From positions 682,001 through 746,000 of the forward strand of contig NZ_LYOY01000029.1 in NCBI RefSeq assembly GCF_001653515.1: a stretch of DNA of 64,000 nucleotides, read 5' to 3'. A program made the position numbers and the translations under genes. Below, piece after piece: positions 8,991 through 19,417 of the stretch. Source of the DNA: Streptomyces sp. ERV7. GTDB taxonomy: Bacteria; Actinomycetota; Actinomycetes; Streptomycetales; Streptomycetaceae. The notes below the pieces were generated by a model. That model was not told the origin of the DNA. It did no database searches and worked only from the letters and a program-made list of their open reading frames with translations. The number at the start of each line of letters is the position of its first letter. The first letter of the stretch is position 1.

Positions 8991-9209
8991 GACTTGATCC
9001 TTCTTGATCTCCCGGGGGAGCCTCAGGAAGCTTCGAATCTACCGGCAGGTAGCGCGCGTGTGAGGGCCGGATCAGGTGATTCGCGCCACCACTGGGGCCC
9101 CTGCCATGCTGTGCGCCCGGAAACGGGCCGCCAGGGGCGCGGGAACCGCACGGGACTCGCGCGGGGCCCGCACGGGGAACAGTCGGCATCGGATGACGGA
9201 ACGGGACAG

Positions 9210-9833
9210 ATGACAGCGGAAACCAAGGCAGCCATCTCTGCGTCGCCCGCCCTGACCGAGCGCCAGGAGGCGCGCCGCCGCCGCATCCTGCACGCCAGCG
9301 CCCAGCTGGCCAGCCGGGGCGGCTTCGACGCGGTCCAGATGCGTGAGGTCGCCGAGGCCGCGGGGGTCGCGCTCGGCACGCTCTACCGCTACTTCCCTTC
9401 CAAGATCCATCTGCTGGTCGCCACCATGCAGGACCAGCTCCAGCATCTGCACTCCACGCTCCGCAAGCACCCGCCCTCCGGCGACTCCTCCGCGCAGCGG
9501 GTCGCCGAGACGCTGATGCGGGCGTTCCGCGCGCTCCAGCGCGAGCCGCACCTCGCCGACGCGATGGTGCGCGCCCTCACCTTCGCCGACCGCTCGGTCA
9601 GCCCCGAGGTGGACACGGTCTCCCGGCAGACCACCGCGATCATCCTGGACGCGATGGGCCTGGACCACCCGACGCCGCAGCAGCTCTCGGCGGTCCGCGT
9701 GATCGAGCACACCTGGCACTCGGCCCTGATCACCTGGCTGTCGGGGCGGGCCTCGATCGCCCAGGTGAAGATCGACATCGAGACGGTGTGCCGGCTGATC
9801 GACCTCACGGCCCAGGACGACGTGTCGACCTGA
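9210..9833 (+). CDS. kstR: TetR-family regulator, KstR homologue
   Basis: 207 residues from ATG 9210 (GGGACAG upstream). The N-terminal helix-turn-helix reads RRRILHASAQLASRGGFDAV and ends GTLYRYFPSKIHLLVATMQ, closely like mycobacterial KstR (GTLYRYFPSKVHLLV). The C-terminal ligand domain retains the FADRSVSPEVD and SGRASIAQV segments of that family. KstR represses cholesterol-catabolic genes and is released by a sterol-CoA metabolite (established for Mycobacterium). Matching operators before acyl-CoA dehydrogenase, ALDH/MBL and its own gene support the same job here. The name rests on sequence resemblance and operators, not on experiment. Confidence 0.8.
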   Translation: MTAETKAAISASPALTERQEARRRRILHASAQLASRGGFDAVQMREVAEAAGVALGTLYRYFPSKIHLLVATMQDQLQHLHSTLRKHPPSGDSSAQRVAETLMRAFRALQREPHLADAMVRALTFADRSVSPEVDTVSRQTTAIILDAMGLDHPTPQQLSAVRVIEHTWHSALITWLSGRASIAQVKIDIETVCRLIDLTAQDDVST

Positions 9834-10021
9834 TCCGGCTTTGCGCCCGGCGCGCGCGTACCGTCGGCACTACCGCCCCGCGCCTACGCCGTGCGCCGTG
9901 CGCGCCCCCGTGCCACCCCGTGGCTGATAATCCGGCTTCCCCTGCCCCGGGCCGCGGATAGAAATGTTTCGCGTGCCGAAGGAAGGCAACCGGTAGGCGG
10001 GGAGCTGGAGGGGGCTGAAAC

Positions 10022-10630
10022 GTGATCCGGGTACTTCTCGTGCACGATGCCTGTTTGATGCGGTCGGCGCTGGCCGACCGCCTGGGCCGGGAACCCGGCC
10101 TGGAGGTCCATCACGCGCCCTGGCGCAGCGCACCCGCCCGCGCGCGGGTCCTGCGGCCGGATGTGTGCGCCGTGGACCTCGACTGTTCCGACTCGTACGG
10201 GATCGCACCGCTGGGGGACTTACAGAGCCGGCACAACGGGTCGCGGGGCTCCCGGCTCGTCGTGCTGGCCAGCGCCAACCGGCCCGGGCCGCTGCGCCAG
10301 GCCGCGGAGGCGAACGCCCTGGGCTATGTCGACAAGGACGCCACTCCGGAGCGTCTCGTCGTGGCCATAAGACGGGCCGCCGCAGGTCAGCGGTTCGTCG
10401 ACGACTCGCTGGGCTACGGCTTCCTGCGCGCGGCCGAGATGCCGCTGACCAGACGGGAGCTGAGCGTGCTCTCACTCGCCGCCGAGGGCGCCTCGATCGC
10501 GGACATCGCGCACAGTCTCCATCTGTCCAACGGGACCGTGCGGAACTACATGGCGGCGATCACCCGCAAGACCGGGGCCCGCAACCGCGTGGACGCCATC
10601 CGTATCTCCCAGGGCGAGGGATGGGTGTAA
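10022..10630 (+). CDS. ramR: RamR-like NarL/LuxR response regulator
   Basis: 202 residues from GTG 10022 with GGAGGGGG upstream. The receiver begins MIRVLLVHDACLMRSALADR; the usual acidic pair is HD rather than DD, and AVDLDCSD carries the likely phosphoacceptor position, so phosphorylation may be atypical. The C-terminal LuxR-type helix-turn-helix reads LTRRELSVLSLAAEGASIAD and NGTVRNYMAAITRKTGARN. It converges on ramB as in the known ram/amf clusters, where RamR/AmfR activates the lanthipeptide operon at the onset of aerial growth. Its 3' end overlaps the ramB frame by 159 bp. Confidence 0.85.
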   Translation: MIRVLLVHDACLMRSALADRLGREPGLEVHHAPWRSAPARARVLRPDVCAVDLDCSDSYGIAPLGDLQSRHNGSRGSRLVVLASANRPGPLRQAAEANALGYVDKDATPERLVVAIRRAAAGQRFVDDSLGYGFLRAAEMPLTRRELSVLSLAAEGASIADIAHSLHLSNGTVRNYMAAITRKTGARNRVDAIRISQGEGWV

Positions 10631-12265
10631 TCCGGTCAACTCCCGGTAGAACGCGGACTGGTGGAGCAGACCGTCGTGCGTCCCGTGCTCCGCGCCGGCG
10701 CCGTCGAGCACCAGAACCTGCCGGGCCCGCCGCGCGGAACCGGTCCGGTGCGCCACCACCACCAGGGCCGTCCCGGGCCGCCGGGCGAACGCCCGCTCGG
10801 CCCTCGCCTCGGCCGCCGGGTCGAGATGGCAGGTCGCCTCGTCGAGCAGGACCAGGGGCGCGGGGGCCGCGTACGCACGCGCGAGCGCGATCAACTGCCG
10901 CTCCCCCGCCGAGAGTTCCGACGGCGCCACGGTCGCGTCGAGCCCCCCGATCCGGTCGACGAGCTCGCGCGCGCCCACGGCCGTACAGGCGGCGATCAGG
11001 CCGTCGTCGCCGGGTGAGTCCTCGGGGCCGTCCGGGCACAGATAGCTGAGGTTGGCGCGGACGGTGTCGGTGAAGACGTACGCCTGCTGGGGCACCAGGA
11101 CCCGCGCGCATCCGCGTAAAACCTCGCCGCTGTCCGGGGCCCGTACCCCCGCCATGAGCTCGGCCAGGGTGGACTTGCCGATTCCGCTGGGGCCGACGAC
11201 CGCGAGGTGCCCGCCGTGGGGCACGGTCAGGTCCAGGCCGTCGACGACGGGCGCGGCGCCCGGCCCGTACGCGAAGGTGACGCCCCTCAGCCGTACCGCC
11301 TCGTCCGGCCCGGGCTCACCGGCCGGGTGCGCGGGCTCCTGGGTGTGCGCCCCCTGCGCCGTCAGCCGCCGCAGCACCACGAACAGCCGCGCCCCCGAGG
11401 TGCCCAGGCCCTGCATCAGGGACTGCAGGGCCGGGATCAGGGACTGGGTGAGATAGGCGAGGGCGCCCACGAACGCGCCCGGGGTGACGCCGTGGTCGAG
11501 CAGCCAGGGCGCCGCCACGAGCAGCAGCACCACGGTCAGCCGGCCGCCGATCCCGGCCGCCAGGGTGCGCAGCACCCCCCAGCGGGCCAGTGCCCGCGAG
11601 GCCCGGAACTCGGCGTCGATCCGCTCCTGTACGTCCGCCGCCACCCGGTCCTGCGCCCCGGCCGCCGTGATGTCGCGCAACCCGCCCACCGCCAGGCCGA
11701 GTTCGGCGGACAGTGCCTCGTCGGCGGCGAGGAACACCTCCTGGCGGCGGGCGAGCGGGCGCAGGGTGGCGAGGAACAGGGCGAGGGAGGCGGCCAGCGG
11801 CAGCGCCACCACCGGCAGCAGCACCGGCGCCAGCGTGCACAGCCCGATCAGTGCGCCGACCGCCGTGACGACGAAGGTGCGCGACACCATCACCAGTCCG
11901 GCGAGCGTGTCGCGGGCGATCTCCACCTGGTGGGTGAGCCGGGAGACCGCCGCCCCGTCCGGCGCCCGCAGCGCCCGGCGCACCACCCGGCGTACGAGGT
12001 CGTCGCGTACGGGCTCGACGAGCGCGGCCACCGCCAGATGCACCCGGCCGGTGCCGAAGGATCCGGCGACCACACCGAGCGCCGCGAGCCCCAGCCAAGC
12101 GAGGCCGGTCCCGGTGTGGCCCGCGAGGAAGCCCCGGTCGAGCGCCCGCGCCAGCGCATAGCCGAGCAGGAACGTCTCCCCCGCCTCCAGCGCCGACCAG
12201 AGGGCGAGCCGGAGCAGCGCCCGCCATCGGGGGCGCGCGAGTTCCAGCAGCCGCCGCCCCTTCAC
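10472..12265 (-). CDS. ramB: RamB-like ABC transporter (membrane plus ATPase)
   Basis: 597 residues from GTG 12265, overlapping the ramA stop (GTGA). About six membrane segments fill residues 15-290; the ATPase domain shows GPSGIGKS (Walker A), ELSAGERQLIALARAYA (signature, SAGE instead of SGGQ) and LVLLDEATCHLD (Walker B). With RamA it probably forms the heterodimeric exporter of the SapB-like peptide. The frame continues about 50 residues past the usual end (FYREL TGLH) across the 3' end of ramR on the other strand, so the natural stop may have been lost by a small indel. Confidence 0.85.
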   Translation of the reverse strand: MKGRRLLELARPRWRALLRLALWSALEAGETFLLGYALARALDRGFLAGHTGTGLAWLGLAALGVVAGSFGTGRVHLAVAALVEPVRDDLVRRVVRRALRAPDGAAVSRLTHQVEIARDTLAGLVMVSRTFVVTAVGALIGLCTLAPVLLPVVALPLAASLALFLATLRPLARRQEVFLAADEALSAELGLAVGGLRDITAAGAQDRVAADVQERIDAEFRASRALARWGVLRTLAAGIGGRLTVVLLLVAAPWLLDHGVTPGAFVGALAYLTQSLIPALQSLMQGLGTSGARLFVVLRRLTAQGAHTQEPAHPAGEPGPDEAVRLRGVTFAYGPGAAPVVDGLDLTVPHGGHLAVVGPSGIGKSTLAELMAGVRAPDSGEVLRGCARVLVPQQAYVFTDTVRANLSYLCPDGPEDSPGDDGLIAACTAVGARELVDRIGGLDATVAPSELSAGERQLIALARAYAAPAPLVLLDEATCHLDPAAEARAERAFARRPGTALVVVAHRTGSARRARQVLVLDGAGAEHGTHDGLLHQSAFYRELTGLHPSLALGDTDGVHAVAGPGLAGDRRHVVPHGPVGQMETVRDVRDRGALGGE

Positions 12266-14004
12266 CCGGCTTCCTCCCACTCCGGCTCCTCCGCGAACAC
12301 CGCGCGGTATTCGGGCAGCCGCCACAGCTCCGCGTGCGGGGCGAGCGCGCGCACCGAGCCGCCGTCCAGCCACACCACCAGATCGGCGCGGGCGGCCGTG
12401 GTCACCCGGTGGGCGACGATGAGCCGGGTGCCCGGGGTGAGCTCGTCGAGCAGGGCGCGGGAGACCTTGCGCTCGGTCGCGGAGTCCAGGCTGGAGGTGG
12501 CGTCGTCCAGGATCAGCAGCCGCCCGCAGTGCGCGAACGCCCTGGCCAGGCCGAGGCGTTGGGCTTCTCCGCCGGACATCGGGGCCCGGTCGCAGGGGGT
12601 GTCGTAGCCGAGCGGCAGTCTGCGGACGAACTCGTCGGCGCACGCCGCCCGCGCGGCCGCCCGCACCTCCCGGGGACCGGGTTCGTCGACGCCGAACGCG
12701 ATGGTGGCGCCGATGGTCGCGCCGAGGAGCGCCGGGCGGGCGAAGGCGTGGCCGACCTCGCGGCGCAGCGCCTGCCGGGAGAGCTCGGGCAGGGGCACGC
12801 CGTCGACCAGGACCGTGCCCCGGTCGGGGTCCGTGAGCCGGCCCGCGACCGCCGCCAGGGCGGTCTTGCCGCTGCCGGAGCGCCCCACCACGGCGGCCAC
12901 CGCCCCGCCGGGGACATAGAGGTCGACGTCGTTCAGGGGCCCGGTGCGGACGCCGCGGAACTCCAGCGCGCCTGATCCTTCGGGCAGTTGGCGTGTTCCG
13001 TACGTCATGGCGGGCGGGTCGAGGGCCTCGGCCAGGCGGTCGGCGGCGTTGCGGCCGCGCACCAGGCCGTTGAGCTGGCCGACCAGCACGCCGGTGCCGG
13101 TGGCGAGGACCGCGTACCGCCAGGCGGCGAGCATCCCGCCCACGCTCAGCGCGCCGTCCGCGAGCCGCAGCCCGGCGACCGCGAGCACGGTGAGCTGGAG
13201 CAGCGGGAGCAGGGCGGCGGCCTGGGCGGTGGAGCGGCCGGTGACCCGCCACATCCGGTAGCCCTGGCGGGAGAGTTCGGGCAGCGGGGCGAGGATACGG
13301 GCCGCGTCACGGTCGGCGTTCCGGGCCGCCGCGATGGTGCGGGCGCCGTCCACCGCCTCGGTGAGCCGCCCGGCGATCTCGCCCTGGGCGCGCAGATAGG
13401 CGGCGCCCACATCGCCGGACCTGCGGACGAACACCTTGAGCAGCAGGGCGAGTACGGGCATCCCGGCGAGCAGCGCGAGGGCCGTCCACCCGTCGGTGAG
13501 GGCGAGCGCGACCAGTCCGCCGACCGGGGTGAGCACGGCGGCGAGGGTGGCGGCGAGGGTGGCGGGGACGGGGCCGGCCTGGGCGGCGTTGCCGACGAGC
13601 CGGGCCACCAGGTCGCCCTCGGGGAGCCCGGCGCGCGGTCCGGCCGCGAGCACCCGGCCCAGTACGCGCCCGCGGATCCACGCGGTGGTGCGGGCGTTGG
13701 CGGTCGCGGTGACCAGGCCGTCGAGGGCGCCGAGCAGGACGGTGGCGCCGGTGAGCGCCGCGCACAGCGCGAGCCAGGGTCCGGCGGCCGCCCGGTCGTC
13801 GCCGAGCAGCAGGTCCAGGGTGCGGCCGAGCGCCCAGGGAAGGGCCAGGCCCGCCCCGGCGAGGGCCGTGGTCAGCAGCAGGACGAGGACGGCGGGTGCC
13901 GCGCCGTACCGGACGGTCTCGCGGAGAAAGGGGCGCTGAGCCAAGGGGCCCTCCGGGGCGCGCGTGCCCCGGGCGGAGAGCAGATCCGCCCGGGGCCGCG
14001 TCAC
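12262..14004 (-). CDS. ramA: RamA-like ABC transporter (membrane plus ATPase)
   Basis: 580 residues from GTG 14004. Membrane segments span roughly residues 35-310; the ATPase domain has VGRSGSGKTALAA (Walker A), MSGGEAQRLGLARAF (signature) and LLILDDATSSLD (Walker B). It is the partner of RamB in export of the class III lanthipeptide. Its codons 1-148 are repeated at 29819-30262 in the right arm of the inverted duplication; the arm boundary at 13561 falls inside this gene, which is uninterrupted here, so this copy is the native one. It lies 68 bp downstream of ramS. Confidence 0.88.
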   Translation of the reverse strand: MTRPRADLLSARGTRAPEGPLAQRPFLRETVRYGAAPAVLVLLLTTALAGAGLALPWALGRTLDLLLGDDRAAAGPWLALCAALTGATVLLGALDGLVTATANARTTAWIRGRVLGRVLAAGPRAGLPEGDLVARLVGNAAQAGPVPATLAATLAAVLTPVGGLVALALTDGWTALALLAGMPVLALLLKVFVRRSGDVGAAYLRAQGEIAGRLTEAVDGARTIAAARNADRDAARILAPLPELSRQGYRMWRVTGRSTAQAAALLPLLQLTVLAVAGLRLADGALSVGGMLAAWRYAVLATGTGVLVGQLNGLVRGRNAADRLAEALDPPAMTYGTRQLPEGSGALEFRGVRTGPLNDVDLYVPGGAVAAVVGRSGSGKTALAAVAGRLTDPDRGTVLVDGVPLPELSRQALRREVGHAFARPALLGATIGATIAFGVDEPGPREVRAAARAACADEFVRRLPLGYDTPCDRAPMSGGEAQRLGLARAFAHCGRLLILDDATSSLDSATERKVSRALLDELTPGTRLIVAHRVTTAARADLVVWLDGGSVRALAPHAELWRLPEYRAVFAEEPEWEEAG

Positions 14005-14010
14005 ACAGTT

Positions 14011-14055
14011 GATCAGTTTCGATCAAGGTTGATCAGGTGTAACAGGGATTGATCA
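14011..14055. promoter_or_regulatory. Helically phased GATCA repeats before ramA
   Basis: GATCA occurs at 14011, 14021, 14031 and 14051, that is with 10, 10 and 20 bp spacing, directly upstream of the ramA start and after ramS. Flanks TT/TC...AG/AA make most copies TTGATCAG. One-turn phasing suggests several copies of a protein bound on one DNA face; the binder is unknown. Confidence 0.45.
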
Positions 14056-14071
14056 GGGTGGTTCGTGTGTG

Positions 14072-14209
14072 TCAGAGGCAGAGCAGGTTGCTGTGGGAGC
14101 TGTGCTTGTCGCACAGGAGCAGGCTGAGGCTGCTCTCGTCGCCGCCACCGCCACCGCCGCCACCGGTGGTCTCGGGAACGTCCATCTTCTGCAGGTCGAG
14201 AAGTGTCAT
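14072..14209 (-). CDS. ramS: Class III lanthipeptide precursor (SapB/AmfS type)
   Basis: 45 residues from ATG 14209, with AAGGAG 6 nt upstream; an ATG two codons earlier touches that site. The leader MTLLDLQKMDVPETT carries the LLDLQ motif needed for recognition by the class III synthetase. Eight glycines (residues 16-23) separate it from a core with two S-x2-S-x3-C motifs: SLSLLLC and SHSNLLC, ending in CL. Those motifs give two lanthionine or labionin rings, as in SapB, the surfactant that lifts aerial hyphae. The glycine run is unusual compared with S. coelicolor RamS. An identical copy lies at 29614-29751. Confidence 0.9.
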   Translation of the reverse strand: MTLLDLQKMDVPETTGGGGGGGGDESSLSLLLCDKHSSHSNLLCL

Positions 14210-14250
14210 GGCCATCTCCTTCTGTAGGGACTTTCTTCGTGGGGACGGGT

Positions 14251-16884
14251 TCACCGTCCGGCCCCTCGCGGGGCCGTCTTGGGGGCCACCGGAAGCGGTG
14301 GCAGGAAGGGCAGCCCCGCGGGGCGCCTTCGGGTGGACGCGGCGGCGGGCAGGGAGCCCAGGGCGAGCAGACAGCCCGCCGTGCCGGTCGCGAGGTCCAT
14401 GGAGAGCCGCATCATCTGGTTGCCGGGGAAGGCCAGATGGCCCTCGTACGGCACGGCGTACCAGGCGAGCGCCGCGCTCTGCGCGTCCAGGTCGTCCCGG
14501 GCGGCGCGGGTGCGGGCGAGGTGCAGCACCATGCCCGCGCGGCCGTTGAACAGGCCCGGCTGGGCGTAGTACCGCAGCCGCGCGGTGGGCAGGATCGCGG
14601 CCCTGGCGTCGGCGAACTCCTCGTCGTACCGGTGCGCCAGATAGTCGTCGAGCACCATCGCGATGCCGACGCCGCCCGAGCCGAGGTAGGGCATGGTCCG
14701 TACGCCCTCGTCGACCTGGAGGGCGCCGGAGCGGTCGGTGACGCAGCGCGCGAGGTCGCGGCGGAGGAACTCGGCGGCGTGGTCGAGGAGCGCGGGCTCG
14801 CCGGTGTGCTCGTAGAGCCGCAGGAAGAGCAGGGCGGGGCCGCTGGCGCCGTGCAGCAGCCCGGCGCGCCGGCGCCCGCCGCCCTCCTCGGGCTCCTGCT
14901 CCCCGGCGATGATCCAGGCCGCCTCCAGGGCCCGGTCGCGCAGATCGGCCTCGCCGGTGGTGCGGCCGAGCGAGTCCAGGGCGAGCCCGAGTCCGGCCAG
15001 GCCCCCGTGCAGCCCGGGCGCGAGCCGCTGCCACTTCTCGTCGAGCACCCGGTCGACCAGGTCCAGGGCGCGCTCGGTGTGGCCCAGCCGGTCGAGCACG
15101 TACGCGACGCCGCTCAGCCCGTCGTAGAAGCCCAGCGGGCAGCCGGAGGGCGGCTGTTCGGTGCGGCGCAGCAGCCACTCCTCGCCGTCCCGGTACCGCG
15201 CGGCGCCGGTGACGTCCAGGGCGTAGAGCACCCCGGCCGCGCCGTACGCGACACCGAGGCCGCCGCCGTCCGCGAACTGCGAGATGTCACCGGGGAAGAG
15301 CCGGTCCTCGCGCTCGGGCGTGGCGGAGGCGAGGATCGCGCGGACCATCGACTCGCGCCCGGCGGGCCACTCCTCGGGCCGCACCGGCAGATAGGGCCGC
15401 CGCAGGGGCGCGTCCGCACCCCTGATGACCCGTACCGCCTCCTCGAAGAAACCTTCCGGCACAGCGGGGAACTGGCTCGCCGCGACCGTCGCCAGATGCG
15501 CCGCCTTGTCCCGGTCGACCACGAGCAGCGTCGTCATCGGCACGAACAGGGCGAGCCGCAGACAGGCCAGCGCGTACCGGTCGACCTCGAAGCCGGTGCG
15601 GTCGCGCGGGGCCACGAACCCGGGGTGCGCCATCGTCTGCCCCTGGTGCTCGTCCACCGGCACCGCGCCCTCGAAGTCGAGGAGCCGCACCGAGACCTCA
15701 CGGCCGTCGTCCGCCTCGCCCTCCTCCGGGCCGACCATCACGTTGAACATATGCAGGTCGTTGCAGACCAGACCGCGCGAGTGCACCGCCTCCACCGCCC
15801 GCTCCACGGCCCGGTGCACCGCGAGTGCCCAGGTCGTGTACGAGGCCACCGCGTCCGGGTCGGGGTCGACGGCGAGCAGCGGGTGGCGCTCGGCGAAGAA
15901 CGCGTTCAGCGTGCGCCCCTCCAGGAAGTCCATGACGAGGAAGCGGTGGTCGCCCAGCTCGAACCAGTCGCGCGCCTCCGGCGCCACCCCGAGCCCGGAG
16001 AGCCGCTCCAGGGCCGCCTTCTCCCGCTCCAGCCGGGTGACCGCGTCACAGCCGTCGGCGGCGAGCCCCGCGTACGGCCGGGCCTCCTTCAGGACGACCT
16101 TGCTGCCGTCGCGGGTGTCCGTCCCGGCGTACACACCGCCGCCGTTGGAGAAGTGCAGCGCCCGCTCGATGCGGTACGGCAGGTCGCCCACGGTCGTCGC
16201 GTTGCGCGCCTCCAGCTGGGGCCGCAGGAACGGGGGCAGCGCCACCCACTCGGGCACCTGGAACGCCGGGTCCCTGCGGTCGGGGACCAGCTCGCCCCGG
16301 GCGTTCTCGATCGCGGGCACCAGCGCCCCGCCCTCGCCGACGCAGTGCCGCTCGACGAAGCCTCCGTAACGTACGTACAGGGGACCGGAGTTCCAGCGCA
16401 GATCGGTGAGGATGTACGGGCCCGGCTCGCCCTCCAGCAGCTCGCCGAGCTCGTTCAGTATTCGCTCCAGCTCGTCCACACCGGACGGGTAGATCGTGGC
16501 GAACTTCCCGCTCGAACCGCGCCCGGCGTACTTGGAGTTGCGCAGGTGCAGTGGCTGGCGGCCCGGCACGAACTTGAAGGGAATGGCTCTGGGGACGCAG
16601 TACTCCCACACCTGCGCCGCCGCCTTCTCGGCGTTGTCCAGACACGCCGAGACATGGATCTTCCACCCCTGGCGGGGGCGGCCCGGGCGCGGCTCGCCGG
16701 CCTCGTCGACCGGGCTGAAGTGGAGCCAGTCCCCGGAGAGGGAGGAGTGCCACCCCTCGGGGACCGGGCGCTGGGCCGCCTCGAACAGCGGGACGGACTC
16801 CCCGGTCCTGGCCGAGGACAAGCGGTCCGGAGTCTCGTAGAAATGCCTGTCGGCCAGGCAGAAGACCTCGTACCGCTTGTCCAT
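14251..16884 (-). CDS. ramC: RamC-like class III lanthionine synthetase
   Basis: 877 residues from ATG 16884, preceded by GAGGGGGGA. It has the three-part class III plan: an N-terminal lyase-like region (about 1-210), a Ser/Thr-kinase-like domain (about 220-500) with VYAGTDTRDGSKVVLKEA, catalytic GLVCNDLHMFNVMV and LLDFEGA, and a C-terminal LanC-like cyclase (about 520-860) with YDGLSGVAYVLDRLG, LHGGLAGLGLALD and GLLHGASGPALL. As in other class III enzymes the zinc ligands are not evident. It phosphorylates and dehydrates Ser in RamS and forms the thioether rings. It precedes ramS by 41 bp. A complete second copy is at 26939-29572. Confidence 0.92.
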   Translation of the reverse strand: MDKRYEVFCLADRHFYETPDRLSSARTGESVPLFEAAQRPVPEGWHSSLSGDWLHFSPVDEAGEPRPGRPRQGWKIHVSACLDNAEKAAAQVWEYCVPRAIPFKFVPGRQPLHLRNSKYAGRGSSGKFATIYPSGVDELERILNELGELLEGEPGPYILTDLRWNSGPLYVRYGGFVERHCVGEGGALVPAIENARGELVPDRRDPAFQVPEWVALPPFLRPQLEARNATTVGDLPYRIERALHFSNGGGVYAGTDTRDGSKVVLKEARPYAGLAADGCDAVTRLEREKAALERLSGLGVAPEARDWFELGDHRFLVMDFLEGRTLNAFFAERHPLLAVDPDPDAVASYTTWALAVHRAVERAVEAVHSRGLVCNDLHMFNVMVGPEEGEADDGREVSVRLLDFEGAVPVDEHQGQTMAHPGFVAPRDRTGFEVDRYALACLRLALFVPMTTLLVVDRDKAAHLATVAASQFPAVPEGFFEEAVRVIRGADAPLRRPYLPVRPEEWPAGRESMVRAILASATPEREDRLFPGDISQFADGGGLGVAYGAAGVLYALDVTGAARYRDGEEWLLRRTEQPPSGCPLGFYDGLSGVAYVLDRLGHTERALDLVDRVLDEKWQRLAPGLHGGLAGLGLALDSLGRTTGEADLRDRALEAAWIIAGEQEPEEGGGRRRAGLLHGASGPALLFLRLYEHTGEPALLDHAAEFLRRDLARCVTDRSGALQVDEGVRTMPYLGSGGVGIAMVLDDYLAHRYDEEFADARAAILPTARLRYYAQPGLFNGRAGMVLHLARTRAARDDLDAQSAALAWYAVPYEGHLAFPGNQMMRLSMDLATGTAGCLLALGSLPAAASTRRRPAGLPFLPPLPVAPKTAPRGAGR

Positions 16885-17520
16885 CGCTTCCCCCCTCGGT
16901 GGCGTGGCAACGAAGGTGCCACGCCGGCCGGGGGCCGGACAGTCGCATGTGTCATGCGGCCACTGTGCGGTACGCATGCGTCAACCTGTGTTCGAACGGG
17001 GGTGGACGCCCGCGCCCCGCTTTGGCCCGGGGTTCACCTGCGGGCCGGTGGGTGGCCGCTTGCGCAGTTCCCCGCGCCCCATTTCTTGCCCGGGGTTCGC
17101 CTGCGGGCCGGTGGGGGGCCGCTCGCGCAGTTCCCCGCGCCCCATTTCTTGCCCGGGGTTCGCCTGCGGGCCGGTGGGGGGCCGCTCGCGCAGTTCCCCG
17201 CGCCCCTGAAGCCCTGGTTCGCCTGCGGGCCAGTGGGGGCTGAGCGCGCAGTTCCCCGCGCCCCTTAAAAGGGCCGTCGTTCGCCTGCAGGTTGTACTCG
17301 GTTGCTCGCGCAGTTCCCCGCGCCCCTAAAGGCCCGTGGCTGAGCTGGGTTCTCAGGCTGCCGCCAACCCCCTAAGGGGCGCGGGGAACTGCGCGAGCGG
17401 CCACCCACCGGCCCGCAGGCGAAGTCCGGGCACGACAGCCCCCACCGGCCCGCAGGCGAAGTCCGGGCACGACAAGCCCCCACCGGCCCGCAGCCGAAGT
17501 CCGGGCACAAAAACCGCGCG
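16885..17520. repeat. Repeat-rich ramC upstream region
   Basis: No gene is seen in these 636 bp. The ramC-proximal part has several CATG-containing words and the palindrome ACGCATGCGT (16972-16981), a possible activator region. From 17040 on it holds six copies of the Streptomyces repeat GGGGCGCGGGGAACTGCGC (17062, 17125, 17188, 17246, 17308 on one strand and 17376 on the other), each followed by a GCCTGCGGGCCGGTGGGGG-like unit. Two 63-bp tandem units (17081-17206) are perfect; the right arm keeps only one. Confidence 0.75.
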
Positions 17521-17753
17521 TCACTCCTCGGGGGGAAACACGGGCTCGCCCGAGTCGCGCAGGGTGATGCTGATCGCCTCGACCGGGCACCCCTCGGCCG
17601 CGGCGAGCACATCCTCACTCGCGGACGTCTCCGCGCCCCGCGGCCGCGACTGCCGCGCCGTGTCCAGCGCGAAGGACCCCGGCGCGGTGTTCACGCACAT
17701 GCCCGACCCGATGCAGACACTCCGGTCGACCTCGACGTGCCAGCGGTCCCCCA

Positions 17754-17754
<1 letters not shown>
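17521..17754 (-). CDS. [3Fe-4S] ferredoxin
   Basis: 77 residues from ATG 17754, overlapping the ALDH stop (TGATG); GTG 17757 is an alternative. VDRSVCIGSGMCVNTAP and the later EGCPVEAIS give a C-x5-C...CP pattern with three cysteines, typical of actinomycete 3Fe-4S ferredoxins that feed electrons to cytochromes P450. It is the second gene of the ALDH operon under a KstR-type operator; the CYP125-like gene at 31675 is a plausible partner (inference). An identical copy is at 26132-26365. Confidence 0.85.
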
Positions 17755-19259
<1,505 letters not shown>

Positions 19260-19417
19260 GGCGTGGCGCCTCCCGCTCCGGTCCGCTCCGGACCGCTTCT
19301 GACGGCATCTCCGACAGCTTCACTGACAGCTTTTCTGACGGCATTTCAGATCTGCCTGAACTGATACCAGTTCCCCTATCAGGAGTCCACGGCCCGGCAG
19401 GCCCCTTGAGGCCGGAC

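Noticed and set aside
14203..17268. 1021-codon open frame opposite ramC
   Set aside because: Exact antisense shadow of ramC in very GC-rich DNA; composition Arg/Gly/Val-rich and no domain. The same holds for its mirror at 26618-29620.
17040..17400. CRISPR-like array
   Set aside because: Repeat units are in mixed orientation, separated by repeat-like rather than unique spacers, and there are no cas genes.
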